Source of the DNA: an uncultured Coriobacteriales bacterium
GTDB lineage: Bacteria; Actinomycetota; Coriobacteriia; Coriobacteriales; UMGS124
Assembly: GCA_903789505.1 (NCBI GenBank)
Contig: CAIFEU010000019.1
Span: 1-23,294, forward strand
Reading direction: 5' to 3'
DNA: 23,294 nucleotides
Within the stretch, counting starts at the first letter, position 1; each line of letters starts with the position of its first letter. A program made the translations under genes and the position numbers. Below the pieces are notes generated by a model. That model saw only the letters and a list, made by a program, of their open reading frames with translations. It did not search any database and had not been told where the DNA came from. Shown here piece after piece: positions 7,331 to 14,968 of this stretch.

Positions 7331-7988
7331 GGGGGACCGCCTTGTAGCCCAGGCCGTGCACCGTCACGATGCTGAAGTCGTCGCAGTCCGCGAAGCACTT
7401 CCTGATCTTGGCGACGTAGACGTCGACGGTCCTCGTGGCGCCGCCGCCCCAGTACTCGCCGACGAGCTGGTTCCTAGTGAAGGCCTTCCTCGGGTTGGCG
7501 AGGAGCTTCCAGAGAACCTCGAACTCACGCAGCGTCAGGTCGACCGCCTCGCCGTCAAGGTACGCGGCGCGCTCGTCGACGTCCAGCGTCACCCTCCCCA
7601 TTTCGATCCTTCGGGACAGGTTGACCTTGGCACGCCTCAGCAGGGCGTTCACCCGCAGGGCGAGCTCCTCGAGGTCAAAGGGCTTGGAGAGGTAGTCGTC
7701 GATGCCGGCGGCATACCCGCGCTGCTTCGCCGCCATGTCGTCGCGCGCCGTCATGAACAGAATCGGCAGCTCCGCATCATAGCGTCGCACCGCCTCCGCC
7801 AAGGTGAAGCCGTCGGTCCCGGGCATCATGATGTCGCTCACGACGAGGTCGACGTCGCGCGCGTACAGCGCGTCGAACGCCTGCGTGGCGTCGAGGCACC
7901 CCACGGCTTCGTGCCCGCGCAGCGCGAGGTACGAGCAGACCGTGCGGTTGAGCTCCGCGTCGTCCTCGACCACGAGAATCCTTGCCAT
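7323..7988 (-). CDS. OmpR/PhoB-family response regulator
   Basis: A 221-residue DNA-binding response regulator. The receiver domain (1-115) has the acidic pocket D9/D10, phospho-acceptor D52 in VVSDIMMPG, T80 and K102 in LSKPF. The C-terminal winged helix (about 125-221) shows LTLREFEVLWKLLANPRKAFTRNQL and ends RTVDVYVAKIRKC...TVHGLGYKAV, typical of OmpR/PhoB proteins. I chose the ATG at 7988 because the fold starts there (MARILVVEDD) and GGAGG precedes it. A start at 8018 adds ten unconserved residues. The gene heads the regulator-kinase-membrane protein operon. A direct repeat about 140 bases upstream (8130-8146) is a candidate autoregulatory site. Confidence 0.93.
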   Translation of the reverse strand: MARILVVEDDAELNRTVCSYLALRGHEAVGCLDATQAFDALYARDVDLVVSDIMMPGTDGFTLAEAVRRYDAELPILFMTARDDMAAKQRGYAAGIDDYLSKPFDLEELALRVNALLRRAKVNLSRRIEMGRVTLDVDERAAYLDGEAVDLTLREFEVLWKLLANPRKAFTRNQLVGEYWGGGATRTVDVYVAKIRKCFADCDDFSIVTVHGLGYKAVPRG

Positions 7989-8427
7989 GTCCCCTCCGGA
8001 CCTCCCATCTCCCGGCACTCCCGGCGCCGTCGCACGGCAGACGCTCGCCCGAGGCGGGCGACAATGCCCGCGGCACCGACAGCACGCGCGAGCGACGGAC
8101 CCGCGACGCGCACAGTCTGCCGCCCCGGTGTTAGCGAAATGTTAGCCCGCGCGGTCGTCTACCCGACGCACACACCTCCAGCCGGGCATCGCGTCGATCG
8201 GGGGCAACCGTCACCGCGCGCCAATCGGGGCGAAGGCGGCGCCTCGTGCCGACGCGTCGCAGGGAGGAATCACCCCTGCCGTTGTCCCCACAACAGCGAG
8301 GCACCCCCTCTGGACCTACCATCGTCACGACGCGGGGAGTCGCGCCGAGCGCGCGGCCGCACCGACGATACCCGGATGAAGACGAGGGCACGCGCCGGGA
8401 GGCGCGGCCACGAAGGAGGACGACGAC
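7989..8427. other. Divergent intergenic region between the response regulator and cupin genes
   Basis: This 439-bp stretch carries control regions of two divergent genes and no convincing coding sequence. It holds the 17-bp direct repeat (8130-8146), a short inverted repeat GTTGT-CCCC-ACAAC (8282-8295) and, at its right end, the strong ribosome-binding site AAGGAGG of the cupin gene. I cannot assign -10/-35 boxes with confidence in this GC-rich DNA. Confidence 0.6.
8130..8146 (-). promoter_or_regulatory. Direct-repeat operator candidate for the OmpR-type regulator
   Basis: GTTAGCGAAATGTTAGC contains two perfect GTTAGC half-sites 11 bp apart, the spacing expected when an OmpR/PhoB-family dimer binds tandem half-sites on one face of DNA. 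It lies about 140 bases upstream of the response regulator start. The first ten bases recur upstream of the radical SAM operon at 4482. Confidence 0.45.
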
Positions 8428-9099
8428 ATGGGCGAACGTGCAGGAACGGTCTTCTCCATAGCAAGGGACAACGCGCCGACGCCGGGCTGCACCACGTCGC
8501 GCCAGGCCATGAGCGCGCCCGGCGCGAGCGTGTCGTACTTCTCCCTCGCGCCGCGCACCGACATCAGCGCGGAGATCTATCCCCGTCACCGCTTGCTTCT
8601 CCCCGTCACGGGCGAGCTGGAGGTGCTCACGCGCCCGGACGGCGCCGTCAGCTCGGCGGTCGCCCTACCGAGCGGTTGCGCGCTGCTCACGCCCGTCGGG
8701 GTGCCGGTGGGCGTGCGTGCCAGCGACGACGCCTGCGTCTACGTCGAAGTCGAGATCAAGGAGGAGTCCGTCATGAACGAAGCTCTCGAGGCAGGAAGCG
8801 TTCTCAAGCTCGCCGACCTGGTCCCCTACCAGGAAGGCAGCATCGTCAACATGGACCTCGCACACAACGACACCATGAAGCTCGCGCTCATGGCCTTCGA
8901 CGCAGGCACGGGACTGTCGGAGCACGCGGCGCCGGGCGAGGCGCTCATCTTCGCGCTCGACGGCGAGGGCGTGATCGGCTACGAGGGAAGCGAGCACGTC
9001 ATCCACGCTGGCGAGAACTTCAAGTTCGACAAGGGAGGGCGCCATTACGTCAGGGCAGAGAAGCGCTTCAAGATGGCGCTGCTGCTCCTGCTGAAGTAG
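8428..9099 (+). CDS. Dual cupin-domain protein
   Basis: A 223-residue protein of two tandem cupin-like beta barrels. The N-terminal half (about 35-110) has a degenerate barrel (AEIYPRHRLLLPVTGELEVL ending in VYVEVEIKEE). The second (about 125-222) is a clearer cupin_2 domain: TGLSEHAAPGEALIFALDGEGVIGYEGSEHVIHAGE, then RHYVRAEKRFKMALLL. H, E and H side chains that could bind a metal are present in the second barrel. No enzyme partner identifies a reaction. Such proteins are often small-molecule-binding or isomerase/dioxygenase-like. The start is well supported by AAGGAGG eight bases before the ATG. It stands alone on the plus strand after the divergent region. Confidence 0.82.
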   Translation: MGERAGTVFSIARDNAPTPGCTTSRQAMSAPGASVSYFSLAPRTDISAEIYPRHRLLLPVTGELEVLTRPDGAVSSAVALPSGCALLTPVGVPVGVRASDDACVYVEVEIKEESVMNEALEAGSVLKLADLVPYQEGSIVNMDLAHNDTMKLALMAFDAGTGLSEHAAPGEALIFALDGEGVIGYEGSEHVIHAGENFKFDKGGRHYVRAEKRFKMALLLLLK

Positions 9100-9257
9100 G
9101 CCGCGGGGTTGGCGGCAACGATGGCGACGGCGGTTGCGCCGACATAGAATGGGCTCACCATGCGACGGGCAGGCTGGCGACGCGGCCGGCGTACGCCCGG
9201 GCACGTGCAGGGGCACGCGCCCCCGTCCCGCCCGACCAACCTCAAGGGGGAATCGAA

Positions 9258-11063
9258 ATGGCACGTCTGGTGGTTCTGGTGCGCCACGCCAAGGCGGAGG
9301 AACGCGCCGGAAGTTCCGACGACCTCAGCCGCAGGCTCACCGAGGCGGGGCTGCGCTCATGCCGTGCCGCGATGGCACGCATGGCGACGCTGCTCACGCC
9401 CGACGCGAAGGGGGCCGAAGTCTGCGTCTGGACGAGCGGCGCCGCCCGCGCCCGCCAGACCGCGCAGGTCGCCGCCGAGGCGCTCGGGGTCGGCCGCGAC
9501 GGGATCCGCATCGTCGACGCACTCACCCGCGGCGACGTCGACGCCCTGCTGGCCGAGCTCTCCGCGACTGACGACGTCGTGGTCGCGGTGGGCCACAACC
9601 CCTCGCTCGAGAGCCTGGTCAAGCGCGCGTGCGGCCAGCGCGCGCATCTGGGCAAGGCATCGGCCGTCTGCCTCGTGCCGGTCGAGCGCGATCCAGGCGC
9701 GGGGGCGCTCGACCCCCACGCCGCCAGCGAGGACACTCCCTCGACGGAACCCACCTCACCCGTAGCGGCCAACGAGGGTGCGGAAGGTGGCGCCGACGCA
9801 ACGGATGCCGCGCTCGACTTCGCGGACGTCGTGCAGTCCGACGAGCGCGCCATCGCCGCAGACGCCCCGCTCGGCCCCGCGCGCCCCGAAGGCGCAGAGG
9901 GCAGCGTCCACCCAGCGGATGCCGCCGAGACGGGCGCCGCGTCCGCCGATGGCGGGCTGCCCGAACCCTCCCAGCCCCGCAAGGAGGGGACCAAGGAAGA
10001 GCCCGCCTACGAGCTGGCATGGTTCCTTCAGGGCCCGCATGCCTCGCGCTGGGAGACGCTCGTCGCGCTCGAGGGCGCGCTCGCGCGCGCAGGCGAGAAG
10101 GTGTCGTCCAACGCCTGGAAGCTGCTCGACTGCCCCGACGACCCGGAGGCGCTGCACCAGTACCGCATATCGCTGCGCGTGGCACGCTCGCTGCTCGCCT
10201 TCGTGCGACCCGACATGCGACGCGGGCAGTGGCGGCGCACGGCAGAGCTGCTGCGTCGCCTGCAGGGGCCGACGTCGCAGCTGCGCGAACTCGACGTGAT
10301 GTACGAGCAGCTCAACGATGACGACGCCCGGCTTGCCTACGCCGATGCCGACGAGTTGCTCGACGCGTGCGCGCGGCGGCGCGACGCCGTGCGGCGAGAC
10401 TTCGTCGACGGTCTGTCGGACCCCCGGACCCAGCGCGACCTGCACCGCGTCGTCCAGCTGCTCAGGGCGCCCGCATGGCGCGACCAGGTGGAGCGCCGAG
10501 GAGTCTCCCGGCTCGAGCTGCGCGGGCGCTACCTCGACCTCACGCGCGCCTACCTCGCCGACCTCGCCGCGTGCGACTTCGGCGACGCCGAGGCGACCCA
10601 CTCGATCCGCAAGCGCTCCAAGCAGCAGCGCTACGTCGCGCGCGAGCTCGCCGACGTGCTGGGACAGGACTGTGGCAGGCTCGGCGCTCAGGCGAAGGCG
10701 ACGCAGGAGCTTCTCGGCGAGCTTTGCGACGCGCGCGTCAACCTCGCGCTCGCGGCGCGGCTACGGCAGGAGGGGCTCCCCGTGCAGGCGGACGCGCAGA
10801 CAGCGAGTCCCGAGGGTGTGGAGGCTCCCTCGCCCGCCGCGGTCACCGTGGCTCCCGAATGCTCGGGCGCGCACGCGGGAGACGCCCTTGCCGCGGACGG
10901 GGGCGCTTCCCCCGCGGACGTCGACGCCGCGGCCACGCGCGAGCCGCTCCAAGGCGCGGACGCCGAGCCGCCCACCTACGCTCAGGTGCAGCGCCTCCGC
11001 ATACGCGAGCTTCTGGACACGCTCGCAGGCAAGGACGGGAGCGAGCCCGGCTCGCCCAGCTGA
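9258..11063 (+). CDS. SixA-type phosphohistidine phosphatase fused to a CHAD domain
   Basis: A 601-residue two-domain protein. Residues 1-145 are a histidine phosphatase of the SixA branch: the RHG-type motif is VLVRHAKAE with nucleophile H10, a second arginine is in TSGAARARQT, and the second catalytic histidine is in VGHNPSLE. Residues 146-250 are an Ala/Glu/Asp-rich linker. Residues 255-505 form a CHAD domain, an all-helical histidine- and arginine-rich fold known to bind polyphosphate (ALHQYRISLRVARSLLAFVRP and THSIRKRSKQQRYVAREL). A disordered acidic tail and a short helix end the protein. The ATG has AAGGGGG about ten bases upstream. The same frame stays open far upstream, but that part is antisense to the kinase and regulator genes. 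SixA removes phosphate from phosphohistidine, so a link between polyphosphate and histidine phosphorylation is inferred. Confidence 0.88.
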   Translation: MARLVVLVRHAKAEERAGSSDDLSRRLTEAGLRSCRAAMARMATLLTPDAKGAEVCVWTSGAARARQTAQVAAEALGVGRDGIRIVDALTRGDVDALLAELSATDDVVVAVGHNPSLESLVKRACGQRAHLGKASAVCLVPVERDPGAGALDPHAASEDTPSTEPTSPVAANEGAEGGADATDAALDFADVVQSDERAIAADAPLGPARPEGAEGSVHPADAAETGAASADGGLPEPSQPRKEGTKEEPAYELAWFLQGPHASRWETLVALEGALARAGEKVSSNAWKLLDCPDDPEALHQYRISLRVARSLLAFVRPDMRRGQWRRTAELLRRLQGPTSQLRELDVMYEQLNDDDARLAYADADELLDACARRRDAVRRDFVDGLSDPRTQRDLHRVVQLLRAPAWRDQVERRGVSRLELRGRYLDLTRAYLADLAACDFGDAEATHSIRKRSKQQRYVARELADVLGQDCGRLGAQAKATQELLGELCDARVNLALAARLRQEGLPVQADAQTASPEGVEAPSPAAVTVAPECSGAHAGDALAADGGASPADVDAAATREPLQGADAEPPTYAQVQRLRIRELLDTLAGKDGSEPGSPS

Positions 11064-11155
11064 AGCCGACGAGGGCAGCGAGCCCGCTAAACAGGAAGTT
11101 ATGCGGGAGGTCACACTGCCCGAGACTCGCCGCGTCACCGCCCACGCCGTCCGCC

Positions 11156-11161
11156 TATAAT
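11156..11161 (+). promoter_or_regulatory. -10 box (TATAAT) candidate for the nitrilase-family gene
   Basis: A perfect TATAAT stands out in GC-rich intergenic DNA 98 bases upstream of the nitrilase-family start. No good -35 lies at 16-18 bases, so the promoter is only partly supported. Confidence 0.45.
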
Positions 11162-11259
11162 GCGCCCGAGACGCCCGACGGCCACGCCGGCGGCGCGGGT
11201 GACGCCGCCGGGACCGTCATCCCTCCCCTGCCCGCCGAGAGACAAGCGAGGAACCGCCC

Positions 11260-12081
11260 ATGCGCATCGCGCTCGCACAGATGAGGATGTCCGCCGACGC
11301 AAGCGAGAACCTCGCCGCGACGCTCGAGGCGCTCGACGAGGCAGCGGCGGGCGGCGCGAACCTTGCCCTGTTCCCCGAGGTGCAGCTGAGCCCGTTCTTC
11401 GCCCAGTACGAGGCGAGCGACCCCCGCGCCCTCGACGCCGCGTCGTACCTGGTCAATCTCGACGGCCCCGAGGTCGGCGCCATCCGCGAGAGCTGCGCGC
11501 GTCTCGGCGTCTGGGCGAGCCCCAACGTCTACCTGCGCGGCCCCGACGGACGAGGCTACGACGCGTCACTGCTGATCGACGACCATGGCGAGCTGGTGGG
11601 CGAGCCGGCGACGATGGTGCACGTCGCCCAGCTGCCGCTGTTCTACGAGCGCGACTACTACGAGCCGTCGCGCGAGGGCTTCCGCACTTACGAGACGCCC
11701 TGGGGAAGGCTCGGCATCGTGATCTGCTTCGACCGCCACCTGCCCGAGTCGGTCCGCACCTGTGCGCTGCGCGGGGCGTCCCTGGTGCTGGTGCCCACCG
11801 CCAACGTCGAGGGCGAGCCGCTCGAGCTGTTCGAGTGGGAGATGCGCGTGCAGGCGTTCCAGGACGGCTGCTTCGTGGCGATGTGCAACCGCACGGGCAC
11901 CGAGGGCGAGGTGACCTTCGCGGGCGGCTCACTCGTGACCGACCCCGACGGCAACCTCGTCGCGAGGGCGGGCGCGGGCAGGGAGGCCCTGTTCGCCGAC
12001 GTCGACCTCTCTCGGGCGGTCGAGACGCGTCGGCGCAGGCCCTACCTCTCGCTCAGGAGGCCGGAGACGTACGAGCGGTAG
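11260..12081 (+). CDS. Carbon-nitrogen hydrolase (nitrilase superfamily), lysine replaced
   Basis: A 273-residue cytoplasmic protein of the nitrilase superfamily, which hydrolyses amides or carbamoyl amines through a Glu-Lys-Cys triad. The glutamate is E40 in LFPEVQLS, the nucleophile is C156 in LGIVICFDRHLPES, and the second glutamate is E130 in FYERDYYEPS. Ungapped comparison with the usual RKxH block puts M119 (ATMVHVAQLP) where the catalytic lysine is expected. There is no lysine in the neighbourhood. The fold otherwise looks complete (VLVPTANVEG, VAMCNRTG, GGSLVTDPDG). The ATG follows GAGGA by about eight bases. Either a related subfamily uses a different residue or activity is altered. 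The substrate is unknown. Confidence 0.85.
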   Translation: MRIALAQMRMSADASENLAATLEALDEAAAGGANLALFPEVQLSPFFAQYEASDPRALDAASYLVNLDGPEVGAIRESCARLGVWASPNVYLRGPDGRGYDASLLIDDHGELVGEPATMVHVAQLPLFYERDYYEPSREGFRTYETPWGRLGIVICFDRHLPESVRTCALRGASLVLVPTANVEGEPLELFEWEMRVQAFQDGCFVAMCNRTGTEGEVTFAGGSLVTDPDGNLVARAGAGREALFADVDLSRAVETRRRRPYLSLRRPETYER

Positions 12082-12155
12082 CGCAGCCGTAGCGTCTCCC
12101 TCGTAGAGCGAAGGCACATGACGCCTTGGCCCCACCCCATCGGAACCCTCCCCCG

Positions 12156-12168
12156 CCCCCCCCCCCCC
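12156..12168 (+). repeat. Homopolymer tract of 13 C
   Basis: Thirteen consecutive C residues follow CCCCG and precede GCGGGGG. The tract is intergenic, about 50 bases upstream of the iron-box-like site and 150 bases upstream of the methyltransferase start. Such tracts can slip during replication. Assembly or sequencing error in the count is also possible. Confidence 0.85.
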
Positions 12169-12216
12169 GCGGGGGCCACCTCGTCCCCGTGGGGCGGCAG
12201 CCCCAGGCGTGCTAAG

Positions 12217-12235
12217 TTAGGTTACACAAACATAA
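12217..12235 (+). promoter_or_regulatory. DtxR/IdeR-like iron box
   Basis: TTAGGTTACACAAACATAA matches 15 of 19 positions of the actinobacterial DtxR/IdeR consensus (TTAGGTTAGSCTAACCTAA), including the whole left half TTAGGTTA. It lies in an AT-rich island in otherwise GC-rich DNA, 85 bases upstream of the methyltransferase start, where a promoter would be expected. Iron-dependent repression is inferred. Confidence 0.5.
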
Positions 12236-12319
12236 GACCCCCCCAGCGTGCGACGGAGCGGTCCAACACGGGCGGGTGCCCCGCCGGTCGCCGTGCCCGC
12301 GCGGAAGGGAGCCCGCCCG

Positions 12320-13138
12320 ATGGCCGACCTGGACAGCGTCGAGAGCACGCTCTTCATCCCCCTACAGGGCCGCGTGTACTGCTCGCGGAACTTCCCGGGC
12401 ATCCTGCGCGACGACAGGGCACTCGAACTCGCCGCGACGCTGGACCCGGCGCTGCTCGACTGGGGCGGCCAGAGCCAGTACGCGCTCATGGCCTCCGCCG
12501 TGCGCGCGCATAACGTGGACCACTTCGTGGCCGACTTCCTCGCACGGCACCCCACGGGCGCCGTGTTGAGCCTGGGCTGCGGCCTGGAGACGGCGTTCTG
12601 GCGCGACGACAACGGCAGCGCGACGTTCTTCGAGGTGGACCTGCCCGACGTCATCGACCTGCGCCGCCGGACGCTGGGCGAGCCGGCGCGCGACCTGCTC
12701 GTGGCGAGTTCGGTGTTCGAGGATGCCTGGGCCCAGCGGGTGCGCGCGTCGCACCCCGGCCCGTACCTGCTGGTCGCGGCGGGGCTGTTCCACTACTTCG
12801 ACCGGCGGCAGGTGCTGCGCCTCATCGACGGCCTCGCGTCGTTCGGGACGTGTGAGCTGACGTTCGACGCCCTCAACCGCCGGGGCATGCGCCGCATGGG
12901 CGGCTACCTGCGCCAGCTCGGCCACGAGGACGTCACGATGTCCTTCAGCGTCGACGACGCCCGCGAGCTCACGGCCGAGCTCTCCGTGCCGGCACGCGTG
13001 CTCGACGACCTCCCCTACTACAGCCTGGTAGGCGACAGGCACGGGCTCTCGCCCGTCACGCGCGCGAGCTTCGCGGTGTCGGACCGCCTCGGCATGCTGC
13101 GGATGATCCGTCTGGAGATTGGCGGCGCCGTGCGATAG
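12320..13138 (+). CDS. Class I SAM-dependent methyltransferase, LCM/polyketide O-methyltransferase-like
   Basis: A 272-residue protein resembling the leucine carboxyl methyltransferase/TcmP group, which methylates carboxyl or hydroxyl groups. The SAM-binding loop is AVLSLGCGLETAFWR (81-95). It is followed by the acidic FFEVDLPDVIDLRRR (103-117), then YLLVAAGLFHYFDRRQVLRLID, which matches the post-II region of this group. The ATG was chosen for its GGAAGGGAG about eight bases upstream and for the match of the N-terminus. Its upstream region holds an iron-box-like site, so it may respond to iron. It is followed 17 bases later by a small membrane-protein gene. The methyl acceptor is unknown. Confidence 0.83.
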   Translation: MADLDSVESTLFIPLQGRVYCSRNFPGILRDDRALELAATLDPALLDWGGQSQYALMASAVRAHNVDHFVADFLARHPTGAVLSLGCGLETAFWRDDNGSATFFEVDLPDVIDLRRRTLGEPARDLLVASSVFEDAWAQRVRASHPGPYLLVAAGLFHYFDRRQVLRLIDGLASFGTCELTFDALNRRGMRRMGGYLRQLGHEDVTMSFSVDDARELTAELSVPARVLDDLPYYSLVGDRHGLSPVTRASFAVSDRLGMLRMIRLEIGGAVR

Positions 13139-13155
13139 GGTCCCGAACGTATCGG

Positions 13156-13512
13156 ATGCATCGGCTGCGCCGGGCGGAGGTAGGGCAGGCGCTCTCCACG
13201 TGCGCCCCCAAGGACACCTCGAAGGTGGTGGCGCTTCGCAAGCTCGACCAGCGCGCGAAGCTGCCCGCGATGGTCTGCGCCTACTCGTTGGGCATCATCG
13301 CGGCTCTCGTGCTGGGCGTGGGCATGTGCCTCACCATGGGCGTGGTCGGCGACGGCTCGGGCGCGGCGTTTGGCACCGGCATCGCGATCGGCATCGTAGG
13401 GCTCGTCGGCGTGTGCGTGAACTATCCTCTCTACCAGCGCCTGATCGCGCGCGGCAAGGAGCGCTACGCCGCGGACATCGTCCGGCTCGCGCGGGAGATC
13501 AGCGCCGAGTAG
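13156..13512 (+). CDS. Small two-segment membrane protein
   Basis: A 118-residue protein with a conserved-looking N-terminal stretch (CAPKDTSKVVALRKLDQRAKLPAM), two hydrophobic segments (about 38-62 and 72-95) and a charged C-terminus after NYPLYQRLIARGKERYAADIVRLAREI. It resembles an uncharacterised family common in Gram-positive gut bacteria, from memory of the pattern LRKLDQR, membrane segment, YPLY. Both ends are probably cytoplasmic. It follows the methyltransferase by 17 bases and may be cotranscribed. The ATG lacks a clear ribosome-binding site, so the start is uncertain. Function is unknown. Confidence 0.72.
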   Translation: MHRLRRAEVGQALSTCAPKDTSKVVALRKLDQRAKLPAMVCAYSLGIIAALVLGVGMCLTMGVVGDGSGAAFGTGIAIGIVGLVGVCVNYPLYQRLIARGKERYAADIVRLAREISAE

Positions 13513-13579
13513 CAGTACCCCGTGTAGCAGTGCCGGAGGGGTGCGCCAGCCGCCCGCGGGCCGCGGTGCCGCCGAATCC

Positions 13580-14236
13580 ATGGCGCCCCTGCCGCCCGAC
13601 GACGGCGCCGCGCAACAGGGGGCAAAGGGGGCCGTCGGCATCGACGCGCAGAGCAGCAGATACCTCGCCACAGCGGTGCGCATGGACGAGGCGTTCCTCG
13701 AGCTCTTGGGGGAGAAGGACTTTCCCTACGTCACCGTGAAGGAGATCTGCGCCCGTGCCGGCGTGAACCGTTCAACCTTCTATCTGCACTACGAGACGAT
13801 CGAGGACCTGCTCACCGAGACCATGACCCACGTGCAGCAGGAGTTCATGGGGCTTTTCTCGGTCGACTCCGACAAGGCGGTGCAACGGCTGTCAAGCTGC
13901 CCGATAGAGGAGCTCGACCTGGTCACCGACGAGTACCTGAGGCCCTATCTCACGTTCGTGCGCGACCGCAAGACGCTGTTCCGAGTCGCCATCGACCATC
14001 CCGGAACGCTGCGCGCCGACCACACCTACGACCGCATGTACCACGGCGTCTTCGAGACGATACTGCGCCGGCTCGGCGTCCCCGAGGCGGACCGCGGCTA
14101 CCTCATGGCCTTCTACATCCAGGGAATCATGGCGGTGGTAACGCGCTGGATCGAGGGCGGCTGCGCCGATTCCCTCGAGCGCGTCGCCTCCGTCATCCGG
14201 CAGTGCATCCCGAGCGTCCGCGCCCAAGGTCGGTGA
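13580..14236 (+). CDS. TetR-family transcriptional regulator
   Basis: A 218-residue repressor-type regulator. The helix-turn-helix lies at about residues 45-80: VTVKEICARAGVNRSTFYLHYETIEDLL, an excellent TetR_N signature. The C-terminal ligand-binding half (about 90-215) resembles the TetR/AcrR C-terminal domain found in Gram-positive regulators (YLTFVRDRKTLFRVAIDHP, YLMAFYIQGIMAVVTRWIEGGC). The ligand is unknown. The start is unclear: a GTG at 13541 has GGAGGG immediately adjacent with no spacing, so I prefer the ATG at 13580. The gene follows the small membrane protein by 67 bases on the same strand and may regulate it or the methyltransferase. It faces the nitroreductase convergently. Confidence 0.87.
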   Translation: MAPLPPDDGAAQQGAKGAVGIDAQSSRYLATAVRMDEAFLELLGEKDFPYVTVKEICARAGVNRSTFYLHYETIEDLLTETMTHVQQEFMGLFSVDSDKAVQRLSSCPIEELDLVTDEYLRPYLTFVRDRKTLFRVAIDHPGTLRADHTYDRMYHGVFETILRRLGVPEADRGYLMAFYIQGIMAVVTRWIEGGCADSLERVASVIRQCIPSVRAQGR

Positions 14237-14314
14237 CTGGACGCCCCCACGCCCCCCACGGGCACGCCTTGCGCCAGGTGGCGGCGCCACGCCGCTGCGC
14301 CGGCGGCATGCCAA

Positions 14315-14968
14315 TCATCGCCTGATTGTCAGATATTCGTCGACCTTCATCCGCGGGCTTCGATACCCGTTGAGCCGATCCCCCGTCGCGCGGCCCATGG
14401 CGACGCCTATCGCAAGCTCCTCGTCGCGGGGAATCCCCATCTCCTCGCGAACGACCTTGGGGTACTTCACGAGCTCATAGGCGATCATGGTGTCGATGCC
14501 CTGGTTCGCTGCCGCCAGGGCCAGTGTCTGCTCGAACGCCCCGAGGTCGAGCACGCTCCACTCTGTGAAGGGACGCTCCACCGTGAGGTAGGCGACGGCG
14601 CTCGCGTTGAACAGCCGGGCGTTCGAGAGCGCGAACGAACCCTCGGGGTCACCATTCAGATATCGATAGAACAGGTCACGGCTCCATCCGTTCATGTTGC
14701 CCTGGGCTTGGGCTCCCCAGTCGCCCCGATGCATGTTCTCGAAGTCGGACGCGCCCCGCACACCACGACGGACGAGGTCGACATGACGGCTGCGAATGCG
14801 GGCAAGCGTGTCTCCCGTTGCGACGTACACGCGCCATGGCTGGGCGTTCGCCCAGCTTGGGGCACGTCCCGCCTGTTCTATGACCTTTCGGATTGCCTGC
14901 TCGTCAAGCGGCTTGCCATCGAAGTCCCGAACGGACCGCCTGCGCTCCAACACATCCTCGAATTCCAT
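14315..14968 (-). CDS. Nitroreductase-family FMN-dependent oxidoreductase
   Basis: A 217-residue flavoprotein. FMN-binding features are ERRRSVRDFDGKPLDEQAI near the N-terminus, then APSWANAQPWRVYVATGD (37-54). The C-terminal part has GIDTMIAYELVKYPKVVREEMGIPRDEELAIGVAMGRAT. Enzymes of this family reduce nitro groups, quinones or related substrates with NAD(P)H. The ATG follows AGGAGGAG by three to five bases. Its 5' end meets a plus-strand HxlR-type regulator that lacks its N-terminus. The ribosome-binding site, and any promoter, therefore lie inside the regulator fragment. HxlR proteins often control neighbouring nitroreductase genes, so this looks like a divergent pair whose shared control region has been lost. 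Confidence 0.9.
   Translation of the reverse strand: MEFEDVLERRRSVRDFDGKPLDEQAIRKVIEQAGRAPSWANAQPWRVYVATGDTLARIRSRHVDLVRRGVRGASDFENMHRGDWGAQAQGNMNGWSRDLFYRYLNGDPEGSFALSNARLFNASAVAYLTVERPFTEWSVLDLGAFEQTLALAAANQGIDTMIAYELVKYPKVVREEMGIPRDEELAIGVAMGRATGDRLNGYRSPRMKVDEYLTIRR

Noticed and set aside
9134..9150. Promoter TTGCGC...TAGAAT upstream of SixA-CHAD
   Set aside because: TAGAAT resembles a -10, but the only TTG-type -35 candidates are 5 or 30 bases away, outside the functional range.
7155..9257. Plus-strand open frame running about 2.1 kb into the SixA-CHAD gene
   Set aside because: It is antisense to the histidine kinase and response regulator, has no domain similarity, and the clear start with a ribosome-binding site is at 9258. 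Long antisense frames are expected at this GC content.
14280..14330. Intrinsic terminator between the convergent TetR and nitroreductase genes
   Set aside because: Short GC inverted repeats (such as GTGGCG/CGCCAC) and CAATCA/TGATTG are present, but without a U-tract. The second overlaps the nitroreductase stop codon, so I do not call it.
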